From Pseudorhodoferax sp965279475 (GTDB lineage: Bacteria > Pseudomonadota > Gammaproteobacteria > Burkholderiales > Burkholderiaceae_C): a stretch of DNA of 64,000 nucleotides. Below, piece by piece: positions 40,615-49,742 of this stretch. A program made the position numbers and the translations under genes. The notes beneath the pieces were generated by a model. It made no database searches and was not told the origin of the DNA. It saw nothing but the letters and a program-made list of their open reading frames with translations. The DNA is taken from NCBI GenBank assembly GCA_965279475.1, contig CBDIIA010000001.1, forward strand, positions 372,001 to 436,000. The letters run 5' to 3'. Within the stretch, counting starts at the first letter, position 1. Every line of letters starts with the position of its first letter.

Positions 40615-41850
40615 CTAGAACAGCACGCGGCTGCGGATCGTGCCTGGCACCTTGGCGAGTTTTTCCAGCGCCAGTTCGGACGAGCCGGCGTCCAGGTCGA
40701 TCACCACGTAGCCGATCTTCTCGTTGGTCTGCAGGAACTGCGACGCGATGTTGATGTGGTTGTCCGAGAAGATGCGGTTGATCTCCGACAGCACGCCCGG
40801 CACGTTGTGGTGGATGTGCAGCAGCCGGTGCTTGCCCGGGTGGGCCGGCAGCGCCACCGCGGGGAAGTTGACCGACGAGGTGGTGGTGCCGGTGTCGCTG
40901 TAGCGCACCAGCTTCTCGGCGACCTCGATGCCGATGTTGGCCTGCGCCTCGAGCGTGGAGCCGCCGATGTGCGGCGTGAGGATCACGTTGTCGAGCCCGC
41001 GCAGCGGCGACTGGAACTCGTCCTTGTTGCCGCGCGGCTCGGTCGGGAACACGTCGATCGCGGCGCCCAGCAGATGGCCGGCCTTCAGCGCGTCGGCCAA
41101 TGGATCGATCTCGACCACGGTGCCGCGCGAGGCGTTGATCAGGATGCCGCCAGGCTTCATCGCGGCGATCTGTTCGGCGCCGATCATCCATTGCGTCGAC
41201 GGCGTCTCGGGCACGTGCAGCGTGACGATGTCGCTCGCGCCCAGCAGTTCGTGCAGGCTGGCGACCTGGCGCGCATTGCCCAGCGGCAGCTTGGCGACCA
41301 CGTCGTAGAACAGCACCTGCATGCCCAGGCCTTCGGCCAGCACCGACAGCTGCGTACCGATGGCGCCATAACCCACGACACCCAGCGTCTTGCCACGGAT
41401 CTCGAACGCGTTGTCGGCCGACTTCAGCCAGCCGCCGCGGTGCGCGACCGCGTTCTTCTGCGGCACGCCGCGCAGCAGCAGGATCGCCTCGGCGATCACC
41501 AGCTCGGCCACCGAGCGGGTGTTGGAATACGGCGCGTTGAACACAGCGATGCCCAGTTCGCGCGCGGCTTCCAGGTCGACCTGGTTGGTGCCGATGCAGA
41601 AGCAGCCCACCGCTGCCAGCTTGTGCGCCTGCGCAAACACCTCGGCCGTGAGCTGGGTGCGCGAGCGGATGCCGAGGAAGTGCACGTCGGCGAGCTTCTC
41701 CTTCAGCTGCGCGTCGGGCAGCGCCGCCGGCAGCGACTCGATGTTGGTGTAGCCCGCCGCGTGCAGCACGTCCAGCGCGGAGGCATGGATGCCTTCGAGC
41801 AGCAGGATCTTGATCTTGGCTTTGTCCAGGGAGGTCGACGGAAGAGACAT
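40615..41850 (-). CDS. serA: D-3-phosphoglycerate dehydrogenase
   Basis: First enzyme of serine biosynthesis, oxidising 3-phosphoglycerate. The 411-aa form has an ACT regulatory domain at the C-terminus (HHNVPGVLSEINRIFSDNHI), like the E. coli type. The NAD-binding domain shows GVVGYGAIGTQLSVLAEG, catalytic Arg in NASRGTVVEID, and the His near LTPHIGGST. The N-terminal FLGIRSRTQLT region is typical. ATG 41850 (MSLPSTSLDK) gives the family length; the open frame further upstream is not conserved. It is convergent with the IclR gene. Confidence 0.94.
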   Translation of the reverse strand: MSLPSTSLDKAKIKILLLEGIHASALDVLHAAGYTNIESLPAALPDAQLKEKLADVHFLGIRSRTQLTAEVFAQAHKLAAVGCFCIGTNQVDLEAARELGIAVFNAPYSNTRSVAELVIAEAILLLRGVPQKNAVAHRGGWLKSADNAFEIRGKTLGVVGYGAIGTQLSVLAEGLGMQVLFYDVVAKLPLGNARQVASLHELLGASDIVTLHVPETPSTQWMIGAEQIAAMKPGGILINASRGTVVEIDPLADALKAGHLLGAAIDVFPTEPRGNKDEFQSPLRGLDNVILTPHIGGSTLEAQANIGIEVAEKLVRYSDTGTTTSSVNFPAVALPAHPGKHRLLHIHHNVPGVLSEINRIFSDNHINIASQFLQTNEKIGYVVIDLDAGSSELALEKLAKVPGTIRSRVLF

Positions 41851-42060
41851 GCTGTGCACACGAGCGAGGAGCGGCTGAACCGGGACGCGGATCCTACACT
41901 GCGCGCCGCCGTCTCCGGGGCGTGGGACGCGCTTGGCACCATCGGCCCCATGGGCAAGCACTGCTACGGTGGAATCGACCGCCACTGATGCTGTTTTTGG
42001 CGGCGTTTGGGGCGCATAGTCGGGACATGGCGGCGCTCGGCCGCGTTTTTGGGAGATGAC

Positions 42061-42252
42061 ATGGTCAACCTCTTGCAGTACATCCGGACCGTCCTCTGGA
42101 GTTTCATCGGCCTGGGCAACCGCGCCAATGCCGACGCGCTGGCGCGCACGGGCAACCCGTTGCCGCTGCTGCTGGTCGCCGTCGTGCTGGTCCTGGTGCT
42201 GATCGGGACGCTCGTCGCCGCGGCGCATTGGGCGGTGCGCATCGCGGTCTGA
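42061..42252 (+). CDS. DUF2970-like small membrane protein
   Basis: A 63-aa protein: a short amphipathic start (NLLQYIRTVLWSFIGLG) and one transmembrane helix (LPLLLVAVVLVLVLIGTLVA). This matches the DUF2970 pattern common in beta- and gammaproteobacteria. Function unknown. It precedes the cyd cluster; its stop is about 75 nt before cydD, across the palindromic operator. Confidence 0.7.
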   Translation: MVNLLQYIRTVLWSFIGLGNRANADALARTGNPLPLLLVAVVLVLVLIGTLVAAAHWAVRIAV

Positions 42253-42286
42253 ACGGGTCGAGGGGCAGCGCTTTTTTTTGACTTGA

Positions 42287-42308
42287 TATTTCAGTAATTA
42301 CTGAAATA
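42287..42308. promoter_or_regulatory. Perfect 22-bp palindromic operator in front of cydDCABX
   Basis: The left half is TATTTCAGTAA and the right half is its exact complement. It lies 18 nt before cydD, overlapping the -35 position of a TATATT -10 box at 42313-42318. The half-site GATATTTCAG recurs at 49325-49334, just ahead of the GbsR-like regulator that closes the cluster, so both may be bound by that protein. Confidence 0.75.
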
Positions 42309-42325
42309 GTCGTATATTCGAAACC

Positions 42326-44044
42326 ATGGAAACTCGGCTCCACCCCTTGCCGGCCAGTCGTCCGACCCCGGCATTCGCGGCGTCCACGGGGCGCGCCGGT
42401 CTCGTCACGGGGTCGGTGCTGCAGGTCGCCGCGGCGCTGGTGTGGCTGCCGCAGGCGGCCTTGCTGGCGCTGGCGTTGCAGCGCCTGGCGGACGGCGGCG
42501 GCCTGGCGTCGGTCCAGGCGCCGGCCATCGGCGTGTTGGGGCTCGGCATGGTGCGCGCGCTGTGCGAGGCCTGGGGCGTGCGCCGGGTGTTTCGTGGGGC
42601 GCGCGACGAGTTGTCTTCGCTGCGCGCGCGGCTGGCCGCGGCGCTGGCAAGCCGCTCGCCGCTGGACCTGGCCCGGCCGGCGTCGGGGCTCGCTGCCAGC
42701 GCGATGGCCGAGCAGGCCGAGGCCGTGCTGCCGTACCTCACGCGGTTCCGGCCGGCGCAGTGGCGGGTGCTGGCGCTGCCGCTGGCCATCGTCGCGGTGG
42801 TGGCGCCGCTGTCCTGGGTGGCGGCGTCGATCCTGCTCGTGGCCGCGCCGCTGATTCCGCTGTTCATGGCCCTGGTCGGCTGGCGGGCCCAGGCCGCGAG
42901 CGAAGCACAACTGGCCGGCCTGGGCGACATGCACGGGTTTCTGCTCGACCGCCTGCGCGGCCTGGCCACGCTGCGTGCGCTGGGGGCGGTCGACGCCACG
43001 GCCCTGCGCCTGCGCGCCGCGGCCGAGTCTCTGCGGCAGCGGACGATGGTGGTGCTGCGCATCGCGTTTCTCTCGTCCGCCGTGCTGGAGCTGTTCTCAG
43101 CGCTGGGCGTGGCGATGGTGGCGGTCTACATCGGTTTTCACCTGCTCGGCCAACTGCCGTTCGGCGCCTGGGGTCAGCGCCTGAGCCTGGGGCAGGGCGT
43201 GTTCATCCTGCTGCTGGCACCGGCCTTCTTCGAGCCGCTGCGCGAGCTGTCGGCTGCCTGGCACGACCGTGCCGCCGGCGTGGCGGCGATCGATGCGATC
43301 GGGCGGCTGTGTGCCGACGGCCATGGCCTGGCGGGCGCCGACGACGGCGCGGCCATCGCGGGTGTCGCACAGGCCGGCGGTACCGCGCCGGTGGAGCTGC
43401 GGGTGGAAGGCCTGCGCTTCACCCATGCGACGGCCGCGACGCCGGTGTTCGACGGGTTCACGCTCGACGTGGCCGCCGGCGAACACGTTGCGCTGGTCGG
43501 CGGCAGCGGCAGCGGCAAGTCGACCTTGCTCGCGCTGGTGGCGGGCCTGGCCGTGCCACAGGCGGGCCGGGTGCTGGTCGACCAGGTGCCGATGGCACCG
43601 GAAACCGCTGCGGCATTGCGCGCCCGCATCGCATGGATGGCGCAGAAGCCGCATGTCTTCGCCGGCAGCGTGGGGCACAACATCGCGCTCGGCCGTGCCG
43701 GTGCGGATGCGGTGGTGGTCGCCGCGGCACTGCACAGCGCAGCGCTGGGACTGGTGGCGCAGGCACGGCCCGACGCGGCCATGGGCGAGGGTGGGATCGG
43801 CCTGTCCGGTGGCGAACTGGTGCGGCTGGCGCTGGCCCGTGCGGCAGCGCATCCGCAGGCCGGGCTGCTGCTGGTGGACGAACCCACCGCGCATCTGGAC
43901 ACGCGAACGGCGGCCGAGGTGACCGAGGCCCTGCTGCAGATCGCCCGCGGCCGCACGCTGGTGGTCGCCACGCACGACCCGGTGTTGGCCGCCCGGATGC
44001 AACGCACGCTGCGGCTGGACCGGGTGCACGGAGAACTGGCATGA
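42326..44044 (+). CDS. cydD: Thiol reductant ABC exporter subunit CydD
   Basis: Half of the heterodimeric CydDC ABC exporter, which moves glutathione/cysteine (or acts on heme) and is needed to assemble cytochrome bd. The 572-aa protein has an N-terminal six-helix domain and a C-terminal ATPase: Walker A GGSGSGKSTLLALVAG, signature GIGLSGGELVRLALARA, Walker B LLLVDEPTAHLDT and the switch VVATHDPVL. ATG 42326 is just after the operator. It overlaps cydC by 4 nt. Confidence 0.92.
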   Translation: METRLHPLPASRPTPAFAASTGRAGLVTGSVLQVAAALVWLPQAALLALALQRLADGGGLASVQAPAIGVLGLGMVRALCEAWGVRRVFRGARDELSSLRARLAAALASRSPLDLARPASGLAASAMAEQAEAVLPYLTRFRPAQWRVLALPLAIVAVVAPLSWVAASILLVAAPLIPLFMALVGWRAQAASEAQLAGLGDMHGFLLDRLRGLATLRALGAVDATALRLRAAAESLRQRTMVVLRIAFLSSAVLELFSALGVAMVAVYIGFHLLGQLPFGAWGQRLSLGQGVFILLLAPAFFEPLRELSAAWHDRAAGVAAIDAIGRLCADGHGLAGADDGAAIAGVAQAGGTAPVELRVEGLRFTHATAATPVFDGFTLDVAAGEHVALVGGSGSGKSTLLALVAGLAVPQAGRVLVDQVPMAPETAAALRARIAWMAQKPHVFAGSVGHNIALGRAGADAVVVAAALHSAALGLVAQARPDAAMGEGGIGLSGGELVRLALARAAAHPQAGLLLVDEPTAHLDTRTAAEVTEALLQIARGRTLVVATHDPVLAARMQRTLRLDRVHGELA

Positions 44045-45747
44045 AACCGTCGCGCAGCTTGGACCGCGAGGCGCTGGTCCAGGTGCTGGCGGTGCTGCGC
44101 GCGCAGCGTGGTGCCGGCCTGGGCGCCGGCATGGTGTTGGCGTGTGCCACGGCGCTGGCCGGCATGGCGCTGCTGGGGCTGTCCGGCTGGTTCATCTCGG
44201 CGACGGCGCTGGCCGGCCTCGGTGCGGGAACGGCCTGGGCGTTCGACGTGTTCGCGCCGTCGGCCGGCATCCGCCTGCTGGCGCTAGGGCGCACCGGCCT
44301 GCGCTACGGCGAGCGCCTGGTCACGCACGACGCCACGCTCGCGGTGCTGGCCGGCCTGCGCGAGCGTCTGTTCCGCGGCTGGTCCGAACCGCAGGCGGCA
44401 CGCCGCCTGCTGGCACGGCCGGCGCAACTGCTGTTCCGGCTGACGTCGGACATCGACGCCCTCGAAGGCCTGTACCTGCGCCTGCTGGTCCCGGCGGCGA
44501 CGCTGTGTGCGTCTGCTGTCGCCGCAGGCCTTGCGTTGTCGCTGGTCGACCCGGTACTGGGGCTGGCCCTGGCGGGCTGGCTGGTCGCCGGCAGCTTCGG
44601 CGTGGCGTGGTGGCTGGCGCGCCGGGCACGCCGGCCGGCCCGCCTGCGCGCCCATGCGACCGAGGCGCTGCGTGCACGCACCGTCGATCTGGTGGCGGGC
44701 CAGACCGAGCTGGCGATGGCCACGCGCCTCGCGGCGCAACGCGCGCACATCGCCGCGGCCGACCGCACGCTGGCCCGTGCCGACGACGCGCTGAACCGGC
44801 TCGATGCCGCCGCGGGCGCGGGCTACGGCATGCTCGGCGCGATGGCACTGGCCGGCACGCTGCTGGCCGTGGGCGCGCTGGTGGAGCACGGTGCGGTCGG
44901 CGTTCCGGTGGCGGCGCTCGCCCTGCTGCTGGTGCTGGCCACGGCCGAGCCCTTTGCCGCCTTGAAGCGGGGCGCGCTCGACATCGGCCGCACGTTGCTG
45001 GCGGCACGCCGCATTGCGCCGAGGCTGCAGTTGCCGCCGGCGGGCACGGACGCGGCCGCGCCGGTGCAGGCCGCGTTGTGCCTTGCCGGTATCAGCGCCG
45101 CCGCTGGCGGTGCCGGTGGCAGCGAGCCCGTCCTGCACCGCATCGATCTGCAACTGGCCGCAGGCGAACGTGTGGCGCTGATCGGGCCGAGCGGTGCCGG
45201 CAAGTCGACGCTGCTTGCGCTGGTGGCCGGCGAGCTGACGCCGCTGGCGGGCCGGGTGCAGGCCGTGGCGTCGTGCCTGCTGACCCAGCACAACGAACTG
45301 TTTCGCGACAGCCTGCGCGACAACCTGTGCCTGGCGTTGCCGGGCGCGGGCGATGCACGTCTGTGGGATGCGTTGTCAGCCGCCGGTCTCGCGCCGTTCG
45401 TGCACAGCCTGGCCGCAGGCCTCGACACGGTGCTGGGTGAAGGCGGCCTTGGGCTGTCGGGGGGACAGGCGCGGCGCCTCGCGCTGGCGCGGCTGCTGTT
45501 GCGGGGCGCGCCGCTGTGGCTGCTCGACGAGCCGACCGAGGGTGTGGACCCCGCCACGGCGCGCGACGTGCTGCACCGGCTGGCGCAGCACGCCGAGGGC
45601 CACACACTGCTGATCGCGACGCATCTGCGGCGCGAGGCGGCGCTGGCGAACCGCCTGGTCTGCCTGCGCCAGGGGCGTATCGTCGCGGACGTGCGGCGTG
45701 GGGAAATGGCGTTCGACGGTCTGCTGCAGACGCTGCGGCCGGACTGA
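44041..45747 (+). CDS. cydC: Thiol reductant ABC exporter subunit CydC
   Basis: Second half of CydDC, 568 aa. The membrane domain contains LLGLSGWFISATALAG and GIRLLALGRTGLRYGERLVT, a CydC hallmark. The ATPase has Walker A GPSGAGKSTLLALVAG, signature LGLSGGQARRLALARLLL and Walker B LWLLDEPTEGVDP. The start overlaps the cydD stop (ATGA). cydA follows 33 nt later with AGGAGG. Confidence 0.92.
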   Translation: MKPSRSLDREALVQVLAVLRAQRGAGLGAGMVLACATALAGMALLGLSGWFISATALAGLGAGTAWAFDVFAPSAGIRLLALGRTGLRYGERLVTHDATLAVLAGLRERLFRGWSEPQAARRLLARPAQLLFRLTSDIDALEGLYLRLLVPAATLCASAVAAGLALSLVDPVLGLALAGWLVAGSFGVAWWLARRARRPARLRAHATEALRARTVDLVAGQTELAMATRLAAQRAHIAAADRTLARADDALNRLDAAAGAGYGMLGAMALAGTLLAVGALVEHGAVGVPVAALALLLVLATAEPFAALKRGALDIGRTLLAARRIAPRLQLPPAGTDAAAPVQAALCLAGISAAAGGAGGSEPVLHRIDLQLAAGERVALIGPSGAGKSTLLALVAGELTPLAGRVQAVASCLLTQHNELFRDSLRDNLCLALPGAGDARLWDALSAAGLAPFVHSLAAGLDTVLGEGGLGLSGGQARRLALARLLLRGAPLWLLDEPTEGVDPATARDVLHRLAQHAEGHTLLIATHLRREAALANRLVCLRQGRIVADVRRGEMAFDGLLQTLRPD

Positions 45748-45780
45748 CGGTACGCCCGGAAAAACAGGAGGATTTCAACC

Positions 45781-47382
45781 ATGGATCTCGACATCGTCGC
45801 GCTGTCGCGGCTGCAGTTTGCGGCCACAGCGCTGTACCACTTTCTTTTCGTGCCGCTGACGCTGGGGCTGTCGGTCCTGCTCGCGATCATGGAAACCGTC
45901 TACGTGATGGCGGGCCGCGTGATCTGGCGCGACATGACCAAGTTCTGGGGCATCCTGTTCGGCATCAACTTCGCGATGGGTGTCGCCACGGGCGTCGTGA
46001 TGGAGTTCCAGTTCGGCATGAACTGGAGCTACTACAGCCACTACGTCGGCGACATCTTCGGCGCGCCGCTGGCGATCGAAGGGCTGATGGCGTTCTTTCT
46101 CGAGGCGACCTTCGTCGGCCTGTTCTTCTTCGGCTGGGACAAGCTGTCCAAGCAAGGCCATCTGATCGTGACCTGGGCCGTCGCGATCGGCTCGAACTTC
46201 TCGGCGCTGTGGATCCTGATCGCCAACGGCTGGATGCAGAACCCGGTGGGCTCGGTCTTCAACCCGCAGACCATGCGCATGGAGGTGACCGACTTCGCCG
46301 CCGTGCTGTTCAACCCGGTGGCGCAGGCCAAGTTCGTGCACACGGTGTCGGCCGGTTATCTGTGCGCGTCGGTCTTCGTGCTCGGCGTGTCGGCCTGGTA
46401 TCTGCTGAAGGGGCGGCATCTCGCGCTGGCGAAGCGCTCGATGACGGTGGCCGCGTCGTTCGGCCTGGCCGCGGCACTGTCCGTGGTGGTGCTGGGCGAC
46501 GAGAGCGGCTACCTGTCGACCGAACACCAGAAGATGAAGCTGGCCGCGATCGAGGGCATGTGGGAGACGCAGCCGGCACCGGCGGCGTTCACGTTGGTCG
46601 GCTTTCCTGACCAGGCGGCGCGCGAGACGCACTACGCGCTGCACGTGCCGATCGTCATGGGGCTGATCGGCACACGCTCGCTCGACACGGTGATCCCGGG
46701 TATCAACGATCTGGTGAAGCGGGCCGAGGAACGCATCGCCCAGGGCATCCTGGCGTATGACGCGTTGCAGAAGATCCGCGGGCTGCAGCGGGGCGAGCCC
46801 ATCCCGCCCGCGTTGCGCGATGCGTTCGAGGCCAACGGGCCATCGCTCGGCTATGCGCTGCTGCTCAAGCGCTACGTCGACGATCCGCGGCAGGCCACGC
46901 CGGAGCAGATCGCCAAGGCGGCGTGGGACACGGTGCCGCAGGTGCTGCCGCTGTTCTGGCTGTTCCGCATCATGGTGGGCATCGGTATCGGGCTGATCCT
47001 GCTGACCGCCACGTTCTTCGTGCTGTCGGCACGCCGGCAACTGGACCGCCATCGGTGGTTGCTCAAGCTGGCGGTGTGGGCGATTCCGCTGCCCTGGATC
47101 GCGATCGAGGCCGGCTGGCTGGTGGCCGAGTTCGGCCGGCAGCCGTGGGTGATCGAAGGCGTGCTGCCCACGGCCGCCGCGGTGTCCAACCTGGGCGTCA
47201 CCACCTTGCTGATCAGCCTGGCGGGTTTCGTGGCGGTCTACACCGTGCTGCTGGTGATCGAGATGCGGCTGATGCTGCACGCGATCCGCAAGGGGCCGCC
47301 GCAGGACCATCCGCCCGCCGTCGGCGCCGAACCGCGGCTGGTGCCGCGCGCCGTCCCCCCATCTTTCGCTGCAGCGGAGTAA
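45781..47382 (+). CDS. cydA: Cytochrome bd ubiquinol oxidase subunit I
   Basis: Heme-bearing subunit of the high-affinity, proton-non-pumping terminal oxidase. The 533-aa protein starts with LSRLQFAATALYHFLFVPLT, in which the histidine corresponds to the heme b595 ligand. It continues with FGINFAMGVATGVVMEFQFG and EGLMAFFLEATFVGLFFFGW; GDESGYLSTEHQKMKLAAIE includes the quinol-site region. Strong AGGAGG ribosome-binding site. It is third in cydDCABX. Confidence 0.95.
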   Translation: MDLDIVALSRLQFAATALYHFLFVPLTLGLSVLLAIMETVYVMAGRVIWRDMTKFWGILFGINFAMGVATGVVMEFQFGMNWSYYSHYVGDIFGAPLAIEGLMAFFLEATFVGLFFFGWDKLSKQGHLIVTWAVAIGSNFSALWILIANGWMQNPVGSVFNPQTMRMEVTDFAAVLFNPVAQAKFVHTVSAGYLCASVFVLGVSAWYLLKGRHLALAKRSMTVAASFGLAAALSVVVLGDESGYLSTEHQKMKLAAIEGMWETQPAPAAFTLVGFPDQAARETHYALHVPIVMGLIGTRSLDTVIPGINDLVKRAEERIAQGILAYDALQKIRGLQRGEPIPPALRDAFEANGPSLGYALLLKRYVDDPRQATPEQIAKAAWDTVPQVLPLFWLFRIMVGIGIGLILLTATFFVLSARRQLDRHRWLLKLAVWAIPLPWIAIEAGWLVAEFGRQPWVIEGVLPTAAAVSNLGVTTLLISLAGFVAVYTVLLVIEMRLMLHAIRKGPPQDHPPAVGAEPRLVPRAVPPSFAAAE

Positions 47383-47385
47383 ACC

Positions 47386-48540
47386 ATGGTCTTGCATGAA
47401 TTCATTCAATACGACACCTTGCGCCTGATCTGGTGGGCGCTGATCGGCGTGCTGCTGGTCGGGTTCGCGGTGACCGACGGCTTCGATCTCGGCGTGGGCA
47501 TGCTGCTGCCTTTCGTGGGTCGGACCGACCTGGAGCGGCGCGTCGTGATCAACAGCGTGGGGCCGGTGTGGGAGGGCAACCAGGTGTGGCTGATCCTGGG
47601 CGGCGGCGCGATCTTCGCGGCCTGGCCGCAGCTGTACGCGGTGTCGTTCTCGGGTATCTATCTGGCGATGTTCGCGATCCTCACCGCGCTGATCCTGCGG
47701 CCGGTCGCGTTCAAGTTCCGCAGCAAGCGTGACGACCCGGCCTGGCGTGCGCGCTGGGACGGGGTGCTGTTCTTCAGCGGCTTCGTGCCGGCGCTGATCT
47801 TCGGTGTGGCGCTGGGCAACGTGCTGCAGGGCGTGCCGTTCCGCTTCTCGCCGGACATGCACATTTTCTACGAGGGCAGCTTCGTCGCGCTGCTGAATCC
47901 GTTCGCGCTGCTGTGCGGCCTGGTGTCGGTGGCCATGCTCGTGCTGCACGGCAGTGCCTGGCTGCAGTTGAAGGCCGAGGGACCGCTGGCCGAGCGGGCG
48001 CGGGCCTTCGGCAGCGGGGCCGCCATCGCCGTCGTGCTGCTGTACGCGCTGGCGGGGCTCGTGTTGTGGCGCTTCGTCGACGGCTACAGCATCACCAGCG
48101 CGATCGATCCGATCGGGCCGTCCAACCCGCTGCTGAAGACCGTGCAGAGCCAGCCCAGGGCCTGGTTGACCAACTACGCCGCCCACCGCTGGACGCTGGT
48201 CGCACCAGCGCTGGGTTTTGCCGGCACGCTGGGTGCCTGGGCCGGGCTGCGCATGCGCCGCGAGATCCTGACCCTGCTGTGCAGCACCGCGGGCGTGGCC
48301 GGCATCGTGCTGAGCGTGGGCGCGTCGATGTTTCCGTTCCTGCTGCCGTCATCGCTCGACCCGCGCGCCAGCCTGACGGTGTGGGACGCGTCGTCGAGCC
48401 ACCTCACGCTGTTCATCATGCTGGTCGTGACGGCGATCTTCATCCCGCTGATCGTGGCCTACACCAGCTGGGTCTACCACGTGCTGTGGGGCAAGGTGGA
48501 TGCGAACGCCATCCGCGACGAAGCCGGCCATGCGTACTGA
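47386..48540 (+). CDS. cydB: Cytochrome bd ubiquinol oxidase subunit II
   Basis: Hydrophobic partner of CydA, 384 aa with about eight to nine helices. Family blocks are VTDGFDLGVGMLLPFVGRTD, INSVGPVWEGNQVWLILGGG, AWPQLYAVSFSGIYLAMFA and the C-terminal FIPLIVAYTSWVYHVLWGKV. It lies 3 nt behind cydA. cydX follows within the same transcript. Confidence 0.95.
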   Translation: MVLHEFIQYDTLRLIWWALIGVLLVGFAVTDGFDLGVGMLLPFVGRTDLERRVVINSVGPVWEGNQVWLILGGGAIFAAWPQLYAVSFSGIYLAMFAILTALILRPVAFKFRSKRDDPAWRARWDGVLFFSGFVPALIFGVALGNVLQGVPFRFSPDMHIFYEGSFVALLNPFALLCGLVSVAMLVLHGSAWLQLKAEGPLAERARAFGSGAAIAVVLLYALAGLVLWRFVDGYSITSAIDPIGPSNPLLKTVQSQPRAWLTNYAAHRWTLVAPALGFAGTLGAWAGLRMRREILTLLCSTAGVAGIVLSVGASMFPFLLPSSLDPRASLTVWDASSSHLTLFIMLVVTAIFIPLIVAYTSWVYHVLWGKVDANAIRDEAGHAY

Positions 48541-48555
48541 CGCGAAGGACTGACC

Positions 48556-48717
48556 ATGTGGTATTTCTCCTGGATTCTGGGCCTGCCGCTGGCGGCGGCG
48601 TTCGCGGTGCTGAACGCGATGTGGTACGAACTGATGGACGACGACGCGGTGCGGCGCGAGAAGCTCGCCACGCCGTCACCCGACGAAGGCGCCGAGAGCT
48701 TTCAAGAAGCGCTGTAG
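48556..48717 (+). CDS. cydX: Cytochrome bd small subunit CydX
   Basis: A 53-aa single-helix subunit that stabilises the hemes of cytochrome bd. MWYFSWILGLPLAAAFAVLN is the family start (a conserved WYFSWILG), followed by AMWYELMDDD and a polar tail a little longer than in E. coli. It begins 15 nt after cydB with GAAGGAC upstream. Confidence 0.9.
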   Translation: MWYFSWILGLPLAAAFAVLNAMWYELMDDDAVRREKLATPSPDEGAESFQEAL

Positions 48718-48727
48718 CGGCCCTGCC

Positions 48728-49303
48728 TCAGGCTGCTGGCTTCTTGCTCTTCGCGCCGGTGATCCGATCCTTGAGTTCGAGCACGCGGGTCACCGTGGCA
48801 CCCATGCCCATCAGCTGCATCGCGGTCTCGGGCGCGAGACGCTGCACGTCGTCGAACCACTTCATCAGGCGGTCGATCAGGTCGTGCATCTCGCGCATGC
48901 GCTGCTGCGCGTGGCGCTCCTGCTCGTTGGCCGGCTCCTCGAGCAAGGCCATGCGCAGCATCGACAGCGTGGGTTCGATCTCGCGGCGGCGGCGTTCTTC
49001 GGCCAGGATGCGGAAGATCTCCCAGACGTCCTGCGGCGCTTCGAAGTATTCGCGGCGGTCGCCCGGCTGATGCCGCAGGCGCACCAGGCGCCAGGACTGC
49101 AGTTCCTTCAAGCCCATGCTGACGTTCGAACGCGAGAACTCCAGCGTCTCGGCGATGTCGTCGGCATGCATCGGGTTCTGCGCGACGAACAGCAGGGCGT
49201 AGATCTGGCCGACGGTGCGGTTGATGCCCCAGCGGCTGCCCATCTCGCCGAAGTGCGCGATGAATTGGCGGTTGAGTTCGGGAAGGCGCGGCGCTTCGGT
49301 CAT
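48728..49303 (-). CDS. GbsR/MarR-family winged-helix regulator
   Basis: A 191-aa regulator. The winged helix (about 20-95) reads GINRTVGQIYALLFVAQNPM, ADDIAETLEFSRSNVSMGLK and LRHQPGDRREYFEA, as in GbsR-type proteins. The helical C-terminal part is for dimerisation. It is convergent with cydX and carries, in its own leader, a half-site identical to the cyd palindrome. I infer that it controls cydDCABX and itself; the signal (redox, oxygen or other) is unknown. Confidence 0.85.
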   Translation of the reverse strand: MTEAPRLPELNRQFIAHFGEMGSRWGINRTVGQIYALLFVAQNPMHADDIAETLEFSRSNVSMGLKELQSWRLVRLRHQPGDRREYFEAPQDVWEIFRILAEERRRREIEPTLSMLRMALLEEPANEQERHAQQRMREMHDLIDRLMKWFDDVQRLAPETAMQLMGMGATVTRVLELKDRITGAKSKKPAA

Positions 49304-49324
49304 CGCAAGATTGTAGGGATTCCA

Positions 49325-49336
49325 GATATTTCAGAA
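49325..49336 (-). promoter_or_regulatory. Half-site of the cyd operator in the regulator leader
   Basis: GATATTTCAG followed by AA, the same ten bases as the left arm of the palindrome at 42287-42308. It is placed 22 nt before the regulator start. The second half is degenerate, so binding would be weaker than at cydD. Confidence 0.5.
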
Positions 49337-49349
49337 CATCCGGGCAGGA

Positions 49350-49625
49350 CCGAATTCTGTGCGATCGTCGTGGCACGCCCAGGTCGAGCATTGCGGCTTC
49401 ACCGACGAGCAACTGCGGCCCTGCGCGTACTCGGCCGCGCCGTTCCTGACCAACCCCAAGGCCGTGCAGCAGGGCGATGTGACCGAAGACGCGGTGCTGC
49501 TCGCCAAGCTTTGCCCAAGCCGCCGGACGATGCGCCCGGCGGCCTGCAGGGCCGGTGGCACGACAGCCGACGCCTACGTCCGCGCCAAGCTGGCCGCGTC
49601 GATGGATCTCAAGACAGCGGCGTAA
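49350..49625 (+). pseudogene. Degraded fragment of a periplasmic substrate-binding protein (NMT1/SsuA-like)
   Basis: A short frame contains PFLTNPKAVQQGDVTEDA and ends DAYVRAKLAASMDLKTAA. The first block resembles the C-terminal third of NMT1/THI5-type binding proteins, as I recall them. The middle loses the frame around AKLCPSRR. There is no start region or upstream domain. The identification is tentative. The rest of 49304-49702 contains only a regulator half-site and a dispersed repeat. Confidence 0.3.
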
Positions 49626-49645
49626 AGGCGGGCAGGACTTTTCGT

Positions 49646-49742
49646 GAAACACCGCAGGGCCGGCTTCGCCGGACTGCAGGTGTTGCCCCCTTGCAAAGGG
49701 GGTCAGCTGCGCGGCACGTTGTGCCGCCCAGCTTGGGGGATG
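49646..49742 (+). repeat. Dispersed intergenic repeat, copy 2
   Basis: GAAACACCGCAGGGCCGGC, TTCGCCGGACTGCAGGTGTT and GCCCCCTTG match the copy at 36511. The second half is more divergent (CAGCTGCGCGGCACG). It overlaps the 3' end of the DciA-like gene on the other strand. Confidence 0.65.

Noticed and set aside
45775..48186. 803-codon minus-strand open frame opposite cydA/cydB
   Set aside because: Shadow of cydAB; composition is Arg/His/Gln-rich with no domain.
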